Part shown: piece by piece, positions 41,212 through 49,793 of the stretch
Layout: each line of letters starts with the position of its first letter
How positions within the stretch are numbered: the first letter of the stretch is position 1
Source: Roseiarcus sp035656495
Lineage (GTDB): Bacteria > Pseudomonadota > Alphaproteobacteria > Rhizobiales > Beijerinckiaceae
DNA: 64,000 nt
Reading direction: 5' to 3'
Assembly (NCBI GenBank): GCA_035656495.1
Contig: DASRSL010000223.1
Coordinates: forward strand, 3,968-67,967
Position numbers and translations under genes: made by a program
Notes under the pieces: generated by a model
Told to the model about the DNA's origin: nothing
The model's input: the letters and a program-made list of their open reading frames with translations, nothing else
Databases searched by the model: none

Positions 41212-42729
41212 TCACCCGAGTTGCGGCAGCGAGCGGCGGCTCAGTTTGCCGTTGGCGGTGCGGGGAAGGTCGCGGACGAACACGACCTTGCGCGGCCGCT
41301 TGTAGGCGGCGAGGCGCTCGGCGCAATGGGCGATGAGCGCCGCCTCGTCGGGCGCGCTCCCGGACTTCGCCACGACGAAGGCGGCGATCACCGACACGCC
41401 GTCGGCGACCTCGCGCTCGGCGACCGCGACGTCGGCGACGTCGGAATGGGTCGCCAGCGCCTTCTCGACTTCGAGCGGCGACACCCGATAGCCGAAGGCG
41501 TTCATGATGTCGTCGTTGCGGCCGCGGTGCCAGACGAAGCCGTCGGCGTCGAACTCGGCAAGATCGCCGCCGATGAACCACTCGCCGCGGAAGGCGGCCG
41601 CCTCTTCGGCCGGCCGGTTCCAGTAGCCGAGCATGAGGCCGGGGTCGCTGCGGTGGACCGCCAGCAGGCCGAGCTCGCCGGGCGGCAGCGGCTCGGTTCC
41701 GCCCTCGATCGGCAGGACGGCGACGCGCCGTCCCGTCTGCGGCCGGCCGGGCGAGCCGGGGCGGATTCTTTCGCCGGGGCGGCTCGACACATAGGTCGAG
41801 ATCTCGCTCATGCCGAGCGCCTCGTAGAGCCAGATTCCGGTCGACTCGCGCCAATGGGCGAGCAGTTCCGGCGACAGCGCTTCGCCCGCGGTGACGCCGT
41901 GGCGCAACCGAGAAAGGTCGCGGGCGGAAGGGTCGCCGTACTTGAGCGCCTGCCGGTAGGCGCTCGGCACGGCGGCGAAGACGGTGGCGCGGGTCCTTTC
42001 GATGAGGGCAGGCCAGATTGCCGGATCACGCTTTCCGGCGTAGAGCGCGCCGGTCGCCCCGCACGCGAAGGGGTCGAGCACGCCGACGCCGAGCGTATAG
42101 GTCCAGTTGATGTTGCCGGCGTGGAGGACGACGTCGTCCTCGCTCAGGCCAAGCCAGTCGCGATGCATCGCCCTGCGGCCGAGCACGACCCGATGCGCGT
42201 GCAAAACACCCTTCGGCTCGGCGGTCGAGCCGGAGGTGAAGACGAGATAGGCCGGATCGTCCGGCGCCGTCCGAGCGTAATCGGCGGGAGCGGCCTCGGC
42301 GGCGAGTCTCAGCGTCTCCTTTTGGTCGAAGACCCGCAAGTGGGCGAAACGCCCCCTCTCCCTGGGGTCGGGATCGGCCAGAAAGACCGCGGTCGCCGCG
42401 GAATCGGCGGCCAACGCCAACGCTTCGTTAATCGTCAGCATCAGCGAGGTCGGTTGGGCGACGCAGCCGATCGCGGTCACGGCGAAAAACGCCAGCACGA
42501 AATCGAGGTCGTTGGCGGCGCGGATCAAGACCCGGTCGCCTTTGTTGAGGCCGCTCGCGACGAGGCCTCCGGCCAGGCGGCGGACCATCCCGTCCAGCTC
42601 GGCGTAGGTCCACGAGCGCAACGCCTCTGGATCGTCGGCGATGACGAGAGCGGTCTTGCCGCCGCGCTCGGCCGCCTGGCGGCCGAGGCAATGCCAGGCC
42701 AGATTGAAGGTTTCGGCGGATGTCGGCAT
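41212..42729 (-). CDS. AMP-dependent acyl-CoA synthetase/ligase
   Basis: The 505-residue adenylate-forming enzyme has the phosphate loop FTSGSTAEPKG (near residue 175), the adenine-binding region YEALGMSEISTY (about 310), the hinge region DGFVWHRGRNDDIMNAFGYR and the catalytic C-terminal Lys in TANGKLSRR. It makes an acyl-CoA from a carboxylate, ATP and CoA. Size and the compact N-domain resemble benzoate/cyclohexanecarboxylate-type ligases, but the substrate is not readable. It is divergent from the fadD-like gene, with 102 nt between them. Confidence 0.9.
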   Translation of the reverse strand: MPTSAETFNLAWHCLGRQAAERGGKTALVIADDPEALRSWTYAELDGMVRRLAGGLVASGLNKGDRVLIRAANDLDFVLAFFAVTAIGCVAQPTSLMLTINEALALAADSAATAVFLADPDPRERGRFAHLRVFDQKETLRLAAEAAPADYARTAPDDPAYLVFTSGSTAEPKGVLHAHRVVLGRRAMHRDWLGLSEDDVVLHAGNINWTYTLGVGVLDPFACGATGALYAGKRDPAIWPALIERTRATVFAAVPSAYRQALKYGDPSARDLSRLRHGVTAGEALSPELLAHWRESTGIWLYEALGMSEISTYVSSRPGERIRPGSPGRPQTGRRVAVLPIEGGTEPLPPGELGLLAVHRSDPGLMLGYWNRPAEEAAAFRGEWFIGGDLAEFDADGFVWHRGRNDDIMNAFGYRVSPLEVEKALATHSDVADVAVAEREVADGVSVIAAFVVAKSGSAPDEAALIAHCAERLAAYKRPRKVVFVRDLPRTANGKLSRRSLPQLG

Positions 42730-42831
42730 GAAGGCGGCCTCTCCGGGGGAAATCGTGAACCCGCGCTTCGAGCTGTTGAAAGGCCTGTACATTTAGAAGG
42801 CCTAGAGCTTTAGAGGGCGAGCGAGGGTGTC
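42730..42831. promoter_or_regulatory. Divergent control region between two acyl-CoA synthetase genes
   Basis: This 102-nt gap must hold promoters for both genes. The palindrome AGGCCT occurs twice (about 42780 and 42798), 18 nt apart, in AT-richer surroundings; this could be a repressor site shared by both genes. No family of regulator can be assigned. Confidence 0.35.
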
Positions 42832-44514
42832 ATGGAACGGATCTGGCTGAAATCCTACCCCGAGGGCGTTCCGGCTGACGTCAATCCGACCGCCTATGCC
42901 TCGATCGGCGAATTCTTCGCCGCCAACGTCGACCGTTATCGCGACCGCACCGCCTATATCTGCATCGGCCGGACGATGTCGTACGGCGAGCTCGACCGTC
43001 TGTCGCGGGCGTTCGCGAGCTATCTGCAGAAGGTCGCGCGTCTGCCTCGCGGGGCGCGCGTCGCGCTGATGATGCCGAACCTTCTGCAATATCCAGTCGC
43101 CCTGTTCGGCGCGCTGCGCGCCGGCTACGTGGTGGTCAACTGCAATCCGCTCTATTCGCCGCGCGAGCTGCACCATCAGCTCGAGGATTCCGAGGCGGAA
43201 GCGATCGTGGTCGTCGAGAACTTCGGCCACACGCTCGAGAAGGCGATCGACGCCACGCAAGTCCGCGTCGTCGTGGTCGCCGCGGTCGGCGATCTTCTCG
43301 GAGGCGCTCGAGGCCCCCTGGTCAACTTCGCGCTGCGCCACGTCCGGCGCGCCGTTCCGGCTTGGCGATTGCCGAAGGCGGTGCGCTTCAACCGCGCGCT
43401 GGCCCTCGGCCGGCTGCAGACGGTCGAGCTCCCGCCGGTCCAGCCGGACGACCTCGCGTTCCTGCAATACACCGGCGGCACCACCGGCGTGCCCAAGGGC
43501 GCCATGCTCACCCACCGCAACATGATCGCAAACCTGCAGCAGGTGCACGCCTGGATCGGCGGATCGCTCGGAGCCGTGGGGGAAACCTTTGTGACCGCGC
43601 TGCCGCTCTATCACGTGTTCGCGCTGACGGTGAACTGTCTCGTGCCGCTGATGGTCGGCGCGAACAACCTGCTCATTCCCGATCCGCGCGGCATCAAGGG
43701 CTTCGTCAAGACTCTCGCGCGCACGCCCTTTACCGTGATCAGCGGCGTGAACACTCTGTTCAACGCGCTTCTCGGCGACGCCGACTTTCTTCGCATCGAC
43801 TTCTCGCGCCTGCATCTCGCCGTCGCCGGCGGAATGGCGGTTCAGCGCGCGGTCGCCGAGCGCTGGAAACAGGTGACCGGCAAGCCGATCATCGAAGGCT
43901 ATGGCCTGACCGAGACGTCGCCGATCGTGACCTCGAACCTGCTGACGATCGAGGACTATACCGGCTCGATCGGGCTGCCGGTGCCCTCGACCGACATCGC
44001 CATCCGCGACATGGACGGACGGGACGTCGCGCTCGGCGAGCCGGGCGAGCTTTGCGTCATGGGCCCGCAGGTGATGGCCGGCTACTGGAAGAGGCGCGAC
44101 GAGACGGCCGACGTGATGACCGAGGACGGCTATCTGCGCACCGGCGACATCGCCCGCGTCGACGACCGTGGCTATGTCTATATCGTCGACCGGCGGAAGG
44201 ACATGATCATCGTCTCCGGCTTCAACGTCTATCCGAACGAGATCGAGGACGTGGTGATGACCCACCCCGGCGTGTACGAGGTCGGCGCGGTCGGCGTCCC
44301 CGACATGAAATCGGGCGAGGCGGTGAAGGTCGTCGTCGTGCGCAGGGACCCGGCGCTGACCGGCGCCGAGATCATCGCCCACTGCCGTCAGCACCTGACG
44401 GGTTACAAGACGCCGCGCCACGTCGAGTTCCGCGACACGCTGCCGCGTACCCCGATCGGCAAGATTTTGCGGCGGGAGCTGCGAGGGAAGCTCGAGTCGA
44501 GGGGCGAGGGATAG
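42832..44514 (+). CDS. fadD: Long-chain fatty-acid-CoA ligase
   Basis: The 560-residue protein matches FadD in length and motifs: QYTGGTTGVPKGAMLTHRN (phosphate loop near residue 210), EGYGLTETSPIV, the FadD signature region DGYLRTGDIARVDDRGYVYI with DRRKDMIIVSGFNVYPNEIE, and the catalytic Lys in TPIGKILRREL. It activates imported or recycled fatty acids for beta-oxidation or lipid synthesis. The neighbouring divergent ligase suggests carboxylate utilisation, but no beta-oxidation genes are in the window. Confidence 0.93.
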   Translation: MERIWLKSYPEGVPADVNPTAYASIGEFFAANVDRYRDRTAYICIGRTMSYGELDRLSRAFASYLQKVARLPRGARVALMMPNLLQYPVALFGALRAGYVVVNCNPLYSPRELHHQLEDSEAEAIVVVENFGHTLEKAIDATQVRVVVVAAVGDLLGGARGPLVNFALRHVRRAVPAWRLPKAVRFNRALALGRLQTVELPPVQPDDLAFLQYTGGTTGVPKGAMLTHRNMIANLQQVHAWIGGSLGAVGETFVTALPLYHVFALTVNCLVPLMVGANNLLIPDPRGIKGFVKTLARTPFTVISGVNTLFNALLGDADFLRIDFSRLHLAVAGGMAVQRAVAERWKQVTGKPIIEGYGLTETSPIVTSNLLTIEDYTGSIGLPVPSTDIAIRDMDGRDVALGEPGELCVMGPQVMAGYWKRRDETADVMTEDGYLRTGDIARVDDRGYVYIVDRRKDMIIVSGFNVYPNEIEDVVMTHPGVYEVGAVGVPDMKSGEAVKVVVVRRDPALTGAEIIAHCRQHLTGYKTPRHVEFRDTLPRTPIGKILRRELRGKLESRGEG

Positions 44515-44662
44515 GGTTCCTGGCCAAAGGCGAGGATTTCGGTTGTGCGCGCGTCTTGCCGAGGGGCGGCCCCCCTATGACCTCATTTCGCCGATCTCGC
44601 CGAGACAACCGCTTCTGCGGCTCAACGACATGCAGCGCTGACGATTGGCTCCGCTTCCGCCC

Positions 44663-44689
44663 GCAGGCGCGGTCAGCGACCGCGCCTGC
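44663..44689. terminator. Strong hairpin between convergent fadD and TonB-receptor genes
   Basis: GCAGGCGCGGTC (44663-44674) pairs perfectly with GACCGCGCCTGC (44678-44689) across a 3-nt loop. It starts 2 nt beyond the receptor stop codon and lies between two converging genes. No T-run follows on either strand, so it may act as a bidirectional roadblock or RNA 3' stabiliser. Confidence 0.55.
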
Positions 44690-44691
44690 AG

Positions 44692-47037
44692 TCAGAATGT
44701 GATCGTCATTCCCGCGTAGGCCGAGAACGGCCTTCCCGGCACGGCCGTGGCGGTACCGGTGACGCCGCCCGGCACGCTGGGCCAGGGCACAGACGAAACC
44801 GGACCAAAGGTTCCATAGGTGTAATAGCGGGTATCGAACAGGTTATTGACCAGGGCGAAGATCTTGATCTGGTTGGTGACCTGGTAGGACATATGCAGGT
44901 TCGCGAGAAAATATCCGCTGACCGGCGGAGTGAGATTGGCTTCGTCGCCATAGCGGTAAAAGCTGCTTTGGTAGCTCGCCGATGCGCCGACAATCCATTT
45001 GTCGGTGACGTTGTAATCGACTTGCCCGGTTATGCGATTGAGCGGGATGCCGGGGATGCGGTCGCCGGGCACGACCTGAATGTCGCCATTGGCGTCGGCC
45101 ATCGGATTATTGTCGCTGCCGAGCAGAAGCGGCGACTGGAACGTTGCGTCGGTGTAGGCATAACCGAGGATCGCGTGCAGCGCCGGCGTATCGTAGTGCA
45201 GGTTGAACTCGAGCCCCTGTCGCAGTGTCTTGCCGGCGTTGACGTAGTAGGCGAGGTTCGGATTATAGGTCATGGTTTCGTAGACGAGATCGTTGTTGAT
45301 GGCGGCGTGATAGATATCGGCGTTCCAGCTCCAGAGGCCGTCGCCGGACTTGCCGAAAGTCCCGCGAGCGCCGAATTCGAACGTGTCGGCGACGACCTGT
45401 TGCAGCGGCGGGTCGCCGACGAAAAAATTCAGGAGCGAGCATGGGTTTGCGGCGCTCGAGCATGATAATTCCTGCGGTGTCGGCGCACGGTTGGTGACGG
45501 CATAGCTGCCGTAGAGTTGGAGCCACGGGGTTACTCGATAGGTCAACCCGACCATCGGATTGAAGTGAGCGAAGGTGTTATTCCCGTTGACCGGGCCCCC
45601 AAACTGATCGGACAGATCAATCTGCGCATAGTTGTACCGACCTGCGAGAGTCAGATCCAGCTTCGGGAGCAAGGTGAAAATGTCCTGACCGAATATGCCG
45701 TAGTATTGATTGATGTCCTGGACCTTGACCGGATTGACGCCTTCATCCGGCTGGACCTGGACGAACCCCGGCCCGATAAAAAATCGAGAGATCGGATCGA
45801 AGCCTCCGATCGTCGTCGTGCCGGAGAAAGCGCTGTCCGATCCGTCAAAGCTCGCCCCGACGACCAGATGATTTGGCCGCCCGGCGAGGTCGTTGGTGTT
45901 TGTCAGCTGCAAGGACGCGCCGTAAGAGCGGGCATTCAGGGTCTGCGTGCTGAGTCCGGAGTAGGGGCCGCCGTTGGCGAAATCCGGAATCGGCGCCCCG
46001 CCGGCGCCCGTCACATAGGAGCCGTCGCCATTGCACAGCAATCCGGAGCCGTCGTTGCACGGCGATACGTCGACCGTGGTTCCGTTCGGAATCCTCTGGT
46101 CCAGGTTCTGAACGTACGCCACGCCCTGGATGCTCGTTTTCGAATCGATGGCGTAGGTTCCGTGCAGGTTGAGGCCGAAATACTGATTGTAAACGGTGTT
46201 GGGCGCCGTGAAAATGTTGCCTAGGTTCGCCTGCAGCGCCTGAACGGGCGACGCGCCGGGATTGCCCAGCCAGTTGTTGGCCCCGGTGATGTCCAGATGA
46301 AGCTCGGACGCCGGCTCTCGCCAGCCCAGATCCAAAAAGCCGCGCTCGACTTGCGATTCGCCGGTCGGTTGAAATCCGTTGTCATGAATGTATTCGCCCG
46401 CCCCATAGATCGCGAAATCGTCGACCTGTCTTCCGTACTCGAGGCTTGACCCCAGGCGACCGTAGGAGCCCGCATAGGTCGAAGAGTCGCCGCCCTGGAA
46501 AGTGAAGCCGTTCTTCAACTGGACGTTCACCGAGCCGCCGAGCGCGTTCAGGCCGAACAAGGGATTCGAGGATTCGACCGTGACGCTCTGGATCGCGACC
46601 GCGGGAATGAGATCCCAGTTCACCGTGTCGCCGAAGGGATCATTGAACCGGGCGCCGTTGACGTAAACCGCCAGTCCCTGAGGCGTGCCTGCGACGGGCG
46701 ACGCGATGAAACCGCGGTAGATGAGGTTCGGCTGGAAGGGATTGCCGTCGACGTCCTCGACCCTTGTGCTCGGGATTTCGCGGGTGATGGCGTCCGTCAG
46801 GGCCGGCACGCCGCTCCAGGAAATATCCCGCGGATCGAGGACGTATGTCGTGGCCGGGATCTTGTCGCGGTCCACATCGGAGCCGGGCAGCGGGGTCGGA
46901 GCGACGACGGTGAATTCCGGAAGGACGATGGGCTCAGCGCTCGATGACGATGTCATCGTCGTCTGCGCATTGGCGCTACCGACGGCCGCAACGAGGAGAA
47001 GGCCGGCCGTCGCGACACACGGCACGAGTCCGTCCAT
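44692..47037 (-). CDS. TonB-dependent outer-membrane receptor
   Basis: The 781-residue protein has a signal peptide (about residues 1-24, ending ANA), a TonB-box-like segment (LPEFTVVAP), a plug domain (about 55-160, with GFIASPVAGTPQGLAVYVNG and NALGGSVNVQLKNG) and a long beta-barrel ending in an aromatic residue (AGMTITF), required for barrel insertion. A CxNDGSGLLCNGDG loop near 330 may form a disulfide. It imports an iron complex, vitamin or other ligand; no regulator or transporter gene adjoins it. Base composition is less GC-rich than its neighbours, which may reflect barrel amino-acid use or transfer. Confidence 0.93.
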   Translation of the reverse strand: MDGLVPCVATAGLLLVAAVGSANAQTTMTSSSSAEPIVLPEFTVVAPTPLPGSDVDRDKIPATTYVLDPRDISWSGVPALTDAITREIPSTRVEDVDGNPFQPNLIYRGFIASPVAGTPQGLAVYVNGARFNDPFGDTVNWDLIPAVAIQSVTVESSNPLFGLNALGGSVNVQLKNGFTFQGGDSSTYAGSYGRLGSSLEYGRQVDDFAIYGAGEYIHDNGFQPTGESQVERGFLDLGWREPASELHLDITGANNWLGNPGASPVQALQANLGNIFTAPNTVYNQYFGLNLHGTYAIDSKTSIQGVAYVQNLDQRIPNGTTVDVSPCNDGSGLLCNGDGSYVTGAGGAPIPDFANGGPYSGLSTQTLNARSYGASLQLTNTNDLAGRPNHLVVGASFDGSDSAFSGTTTIGGFDPISRFFIGPGFVQVQPDEGVNPVKVQDINQYYGIFGQDIFTLLPKLDLTLAGRYNYAQIDLSDQFGGPVNGNNTFAHFNPMVGLTYRVTPWLQLYGSYAVTNRAPTPQELSCSSAANPCSLLNFFVGDPPLQQVVADTFEFGARGTFGKSGDGLWSWNADIYHAAINNDLVYETMTYNPNLAYYVNAGKTLRQGLEFNLHYDTPALHAILGYAYTDATFQSPLLLGSDNNPMADANGDIQVVPGDRIPGIPLNRITGQVDYNVTDKWIVGASASYQSSFYRYGDEANLTPPVSGYFLANLHMSYQVTNQIKIFALVNNLFDTRYYTYGTFGPVSSVPWPSVPGGVTGTATAVPGRPFSAYAGMTITF

Positions 47038-47288
47038 GGCTATGAAGGCCCCAGCATGACTTTAGCAACTTCGGCTTGTTGCTAATTTAGGCCGAAATGG
47101 AATGCGACGCCAAGGCGCTGGGTGCGAACCGGCCGACGAACTGCTTACGCATCATTCGCCGACGGCGAAAGCGCCTGCGACCCGCTCGGGGTGACGAACC
47201 GGGCCCGCTTCGTTATAAGGCGCTCCGCCGGACGTCGCCGGCGACGACCGTCGCCGCGGTTTTCGAGCGTCCCGACGAGGTATTCTGA

Positions 47289-47984
47289 ATGCCTTCCTAT
47301 CTCGATCTCGCCGTGCTCGCGATCGTCCTCATATCGGCGTTCTTGTCGATGCTGCGCGGCTTCTCCCGCGAGATCCTCGCGATCGCCTCGTGGGCCGCCG
47401 CGGCCGCCGCCGCCTATTACTTCTATCCGGTCGTGGTTCCCTACCTTACGCCGTATATCCACAAGGACGTCGTCGCGCAGGCGCTCGCCGCCGCGATCGT
47501 GTTCTTCGCCACGCTGATCGTCGTTTCGCTCTTCACCATCCGGCTATCGGACGCGATCCTCGACAGCAAGATCGGGGCGCTCGACCGCACGCTCGGCTTC
47601 GTGTTCGGCGTCGCGCGCGGCTTCCTGCTCGCCGTCGTCGGCTTTGCGATCTTCAACTGGCTGGTATCGGAAAAGCAGCAGCCGGAATGGGTGAAAGCCG
47701 CCAAGACGCGTCCGGTGCTGACCGGCTCCGCGGACAGGATCGTCGCCTTGCTGCCGGAGGACGCGGCGGCGACCATCGACGCCTGGATCAAATCGCGCGG
47801 CAATATCCTTCCCCCGAGCGACGAGCCGACCGACGAATCCGCGCCGGCCACGCCCGGGCCGGCGGGCTCCCAGAAGAAGGCCGAGTCCTCGACGAACACG
47901 GACAATCCCGACAAGCGGAAGCTCGACGCCCTTATCAACAGGAATGTGCCCCAGCCGGCCCCGGCGGCGAACCCCAGACAATGA
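47289..47984 (+). CDS. cvpA: CvpA family membrane protein
   Basis: The 231-residue protein has four membrane spans (about residues 5-25, 30-50, 66-88 and 103-125) and a polar, disordered C-terminal third rich in Ser/Pro/Lys. CvpA is needed for colicin V export in E. coli and affects envelope integrity. Its stop overlaps the purF start (ATGA); cvpA-purF linkage is conserved across proteobacteria. Confidence 0.93.
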   Translation: MPSYLDLAVLAIVLISAFLSMLRGFSREILAIASWAAAAAAAYYFYPVVVPYLTPYIHKDVVAQALAAAIVFFATLIVVSLFTIRLSDAILDSKIGALDRTLGFVFGVARGFLLAVVGFAIFNWLVSEKQQPEWVKAAKTRPVLTGSADRIVALLPEDAAATIDAWIKSRGNILPPSDEPTDESAPATPGPAGSQKKAESSTNTDNPDKRKLDALINRNVPQPAPAANPRQ

Positions 47985-49507
47985 TTGACTGGAGGCCCGA
48001 CGGCTCCGACGGATCAAGCGAGGACGCCATCGACCGCGCCTTCGAACCGGCCGAAGATTCGGGCGTCGATCCCGAGGAAGATCGGCTGCGCGAGCAGTGC
48101 GGGGTCTTCGGCCTCTTCGGCCATCCTGACGCCGCGGCGGTGGTCGCGCTCGGCCTGCACGCCCTGCAGCATCGGGGACAGGAGGCGGCGGGCATCGTCG
48201 CCTTCGATGGAAGCCGGTTTCATTCGGAGCGCCGCCAAGGCCTGGTCGGCGACCATTTTTCCAGCGCCGCGGCGATCGACCGCCTGCCGGGGCAGGCGGC
48301 CATCGGCCACGTGCGCTATTCGACGACCGGCGAGACGGCGCTGCGCAACGTCCAGCCCCTGTTCGCCGAGCTCGAGGCAGGCGGCCTCGCGGTCGCCCAC
48401 AACGGCAACCTCACCAATGGCTTGACCCTGCGGCGCGAGCTCATTCGCGGCGGCGCCATCTGCCAGTCGACCACCGACACCGAAGTCGTGCTGCTGCTCG
48501 CGGCGCGCTCCCGCCGCTCGAAGATCATCGACCGCTTTGTCGAGGCGCTGGCGGAAATCGAGGGCGCCTACGCGCTCGTCGCCCTGACCAACAAGAAGCT
48601 GATCGGCGCCCGCGATCCGCTGGGGATCCGCCCGCTGGTGCTGGGCGACCTCGACGGCTGCCCGATCCTGTGTTCCGAAACCTGCGCGCTCGACATCATC
48701 GGCGCGAAGTTCGTCCGCGACATCGAGAACGGCGAGGTCGTCGTGATCGACGCCGAGGGCGTCAAGAGCTTCTTCCCCCTGCCCCGGGTCGCGGCGCGGC
48801 CCTGCATTTTCGAGTATATCTATTTCGCCCGGCCCGACTCGATCGTGCACGGCCGTTCGGTCTACGACGCCCGCAAGGCGATGGGCGCCGAGCTCGCGCG
48901 CGAGGCGCCGGCCGCCGCCGACGTGGTGGTGCCGGTGCCCGACTCGGGCGTTCCGGCCGCGATCGGTTTTGCGAGAGGGTGCGGCCTGCCGTTCGAGCTC
49001 GGCATCATCCGCAACCACTATGTCGGCCGCACCTTCATCCAGCCGACCCAGTCGATCCGCGAGCTCGGCGTTCGCCTGAAGCACAACGCCAACCGCACCG
49101 TGGTCGTAGGCAAGCGCGTGGTGCTGATCGACGATTCGATCGTGCGCGGCACGACCAGCGTCAAGATCGTCCGGATGATGCGGGAAGCAGGCGCTCGCGA
49201 GGTGCATTTCCGCATTTCTTCGCCCCCGATCGCCTATCCCGACTTTTACGGCATCGACACCCCTGAGCGCGAAAAGCTCCTGGCCGCGCGGATGGACCTC
49301 GAGGCGATGCGACGGTTCATGGGCGCCGACAGCCTGGCGTTCCTTTCGATCGGGGGAATCTACCGGGCCATGGGCCATGCCGCGCGCGACCCGAAGCATC
49401 CCCAGTTCACCGACCATTGCTTCACCGGCGAGTATCCCACCCGCCTCATCGACAAGGACGGCGAGCCCGAAAAACAGCGCCTGCCGCTCCTGGCCGAGGC
49501 GGTCTGA
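47981..49507 (+). CDS. purF: Amidophosphoribosyltransferase (first committed step of purine synthesis)
   Basis: The 508-residue protein is glutamine PRPP amidotransferase. The catalytic N-terminal cysteine of the glutaminase domain is Cys40 in EQCGVFGLFG, so a 39-residue propeptide would have to be removed, longer than in well-studied enzymes. The PRPP-binding motif VVLIDDSIVRGTTS lies near residue 380. Cysteines in the C-terminal region suggest an iron-sulfur cluster but the full ligand set is not certain. The upstream overlap with cvpA implies coupling. Confidence 0.96.
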   Translation: MIDWRPDGSDGSSEDAIDRAFEPAEDSGVDPEEDRLREQCGVFGLFGHPDAAAVVALGLHALQHRGQEAAGIVAFDGSRFHSERRQGLVGDHFSSAAAIDRLPGQAAIGHVRYSTTGETALRNVQPLFAELEAGGLAVAHNGNLTNGLTLRRELIRGGAICQSTTDTEVVLLLAARSRRSKIIDRFVEALAEIEGAYALVALTNKKLIGARDPLGIRPLVLGDLDGCPILCSETCALDIIGAKFVRDIENGEVVVIDAEGVKSFFPLPRVAARPCIFEYIYFARPDSIVHGRSVYDARKAMGAELAREAPAAADVVVPVPDSGVPAAIGFARGCGLPFELGIIRNHYVGRTFIQPTQSIRELGVRLKHNANRTVVVGKRVVLIDDSIVRGTTSVKIVRMMREAGAREVHFRISSPPIAYPDFYGIDTPEREKLLAARMDLEAMRRFMGADSLAFLSIGGIYRAMGHAARDPKHPQFTDHCFTGEYPTRLIDKDGEPEKQRLPLLAEAV

Positions 49508-49600
49508 GGCGCGGTTCCTGCGAGCCGAAGGCGAAGCAATTCACGGCGGCGGATCGCGTCGAACCAGGCGGCGGATCAGGCACGGGTTATCCCTGCATTT

Positions 49601-49654
49601 TGCCGAACAGGAACTTTGTTTCCCAGATGGGCCGAAAAATGTCCCTGTTCGGCA
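49601..49654. repeat. Inverted repeat in the purF/PodJ-like gap
   Basis: TGCCGAACAGG (49601-49611) and CCTGTTCGGCA (49644-49654) are perfect inverted arms of 11 nt with 32 nt between. Nearby GGCCGAAAAA occurs twice (about 49630 and 49722), and TTCCCTGC-G-GCAGGGAA (49746-49762) is another perfect palindrome. The 286-nt gap separates two converging genes and looks like a composite intergenic repeat or terminator region rather than a gene. Confidence 0.45.
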
Positions 49655-49793
49655 GCGTAGGGAATTTTGCTGGAACAGCCTCGAATCGTTTGGCTTTTCC
49701 GGGCGATTCTTGCCCGAATTGGCCGAAAAACGATTGCCTGATCTTTTCCCTGCGGCAGGGAATCGGCCGCCGGCCGGTGTCGCGAGCAAGTGG

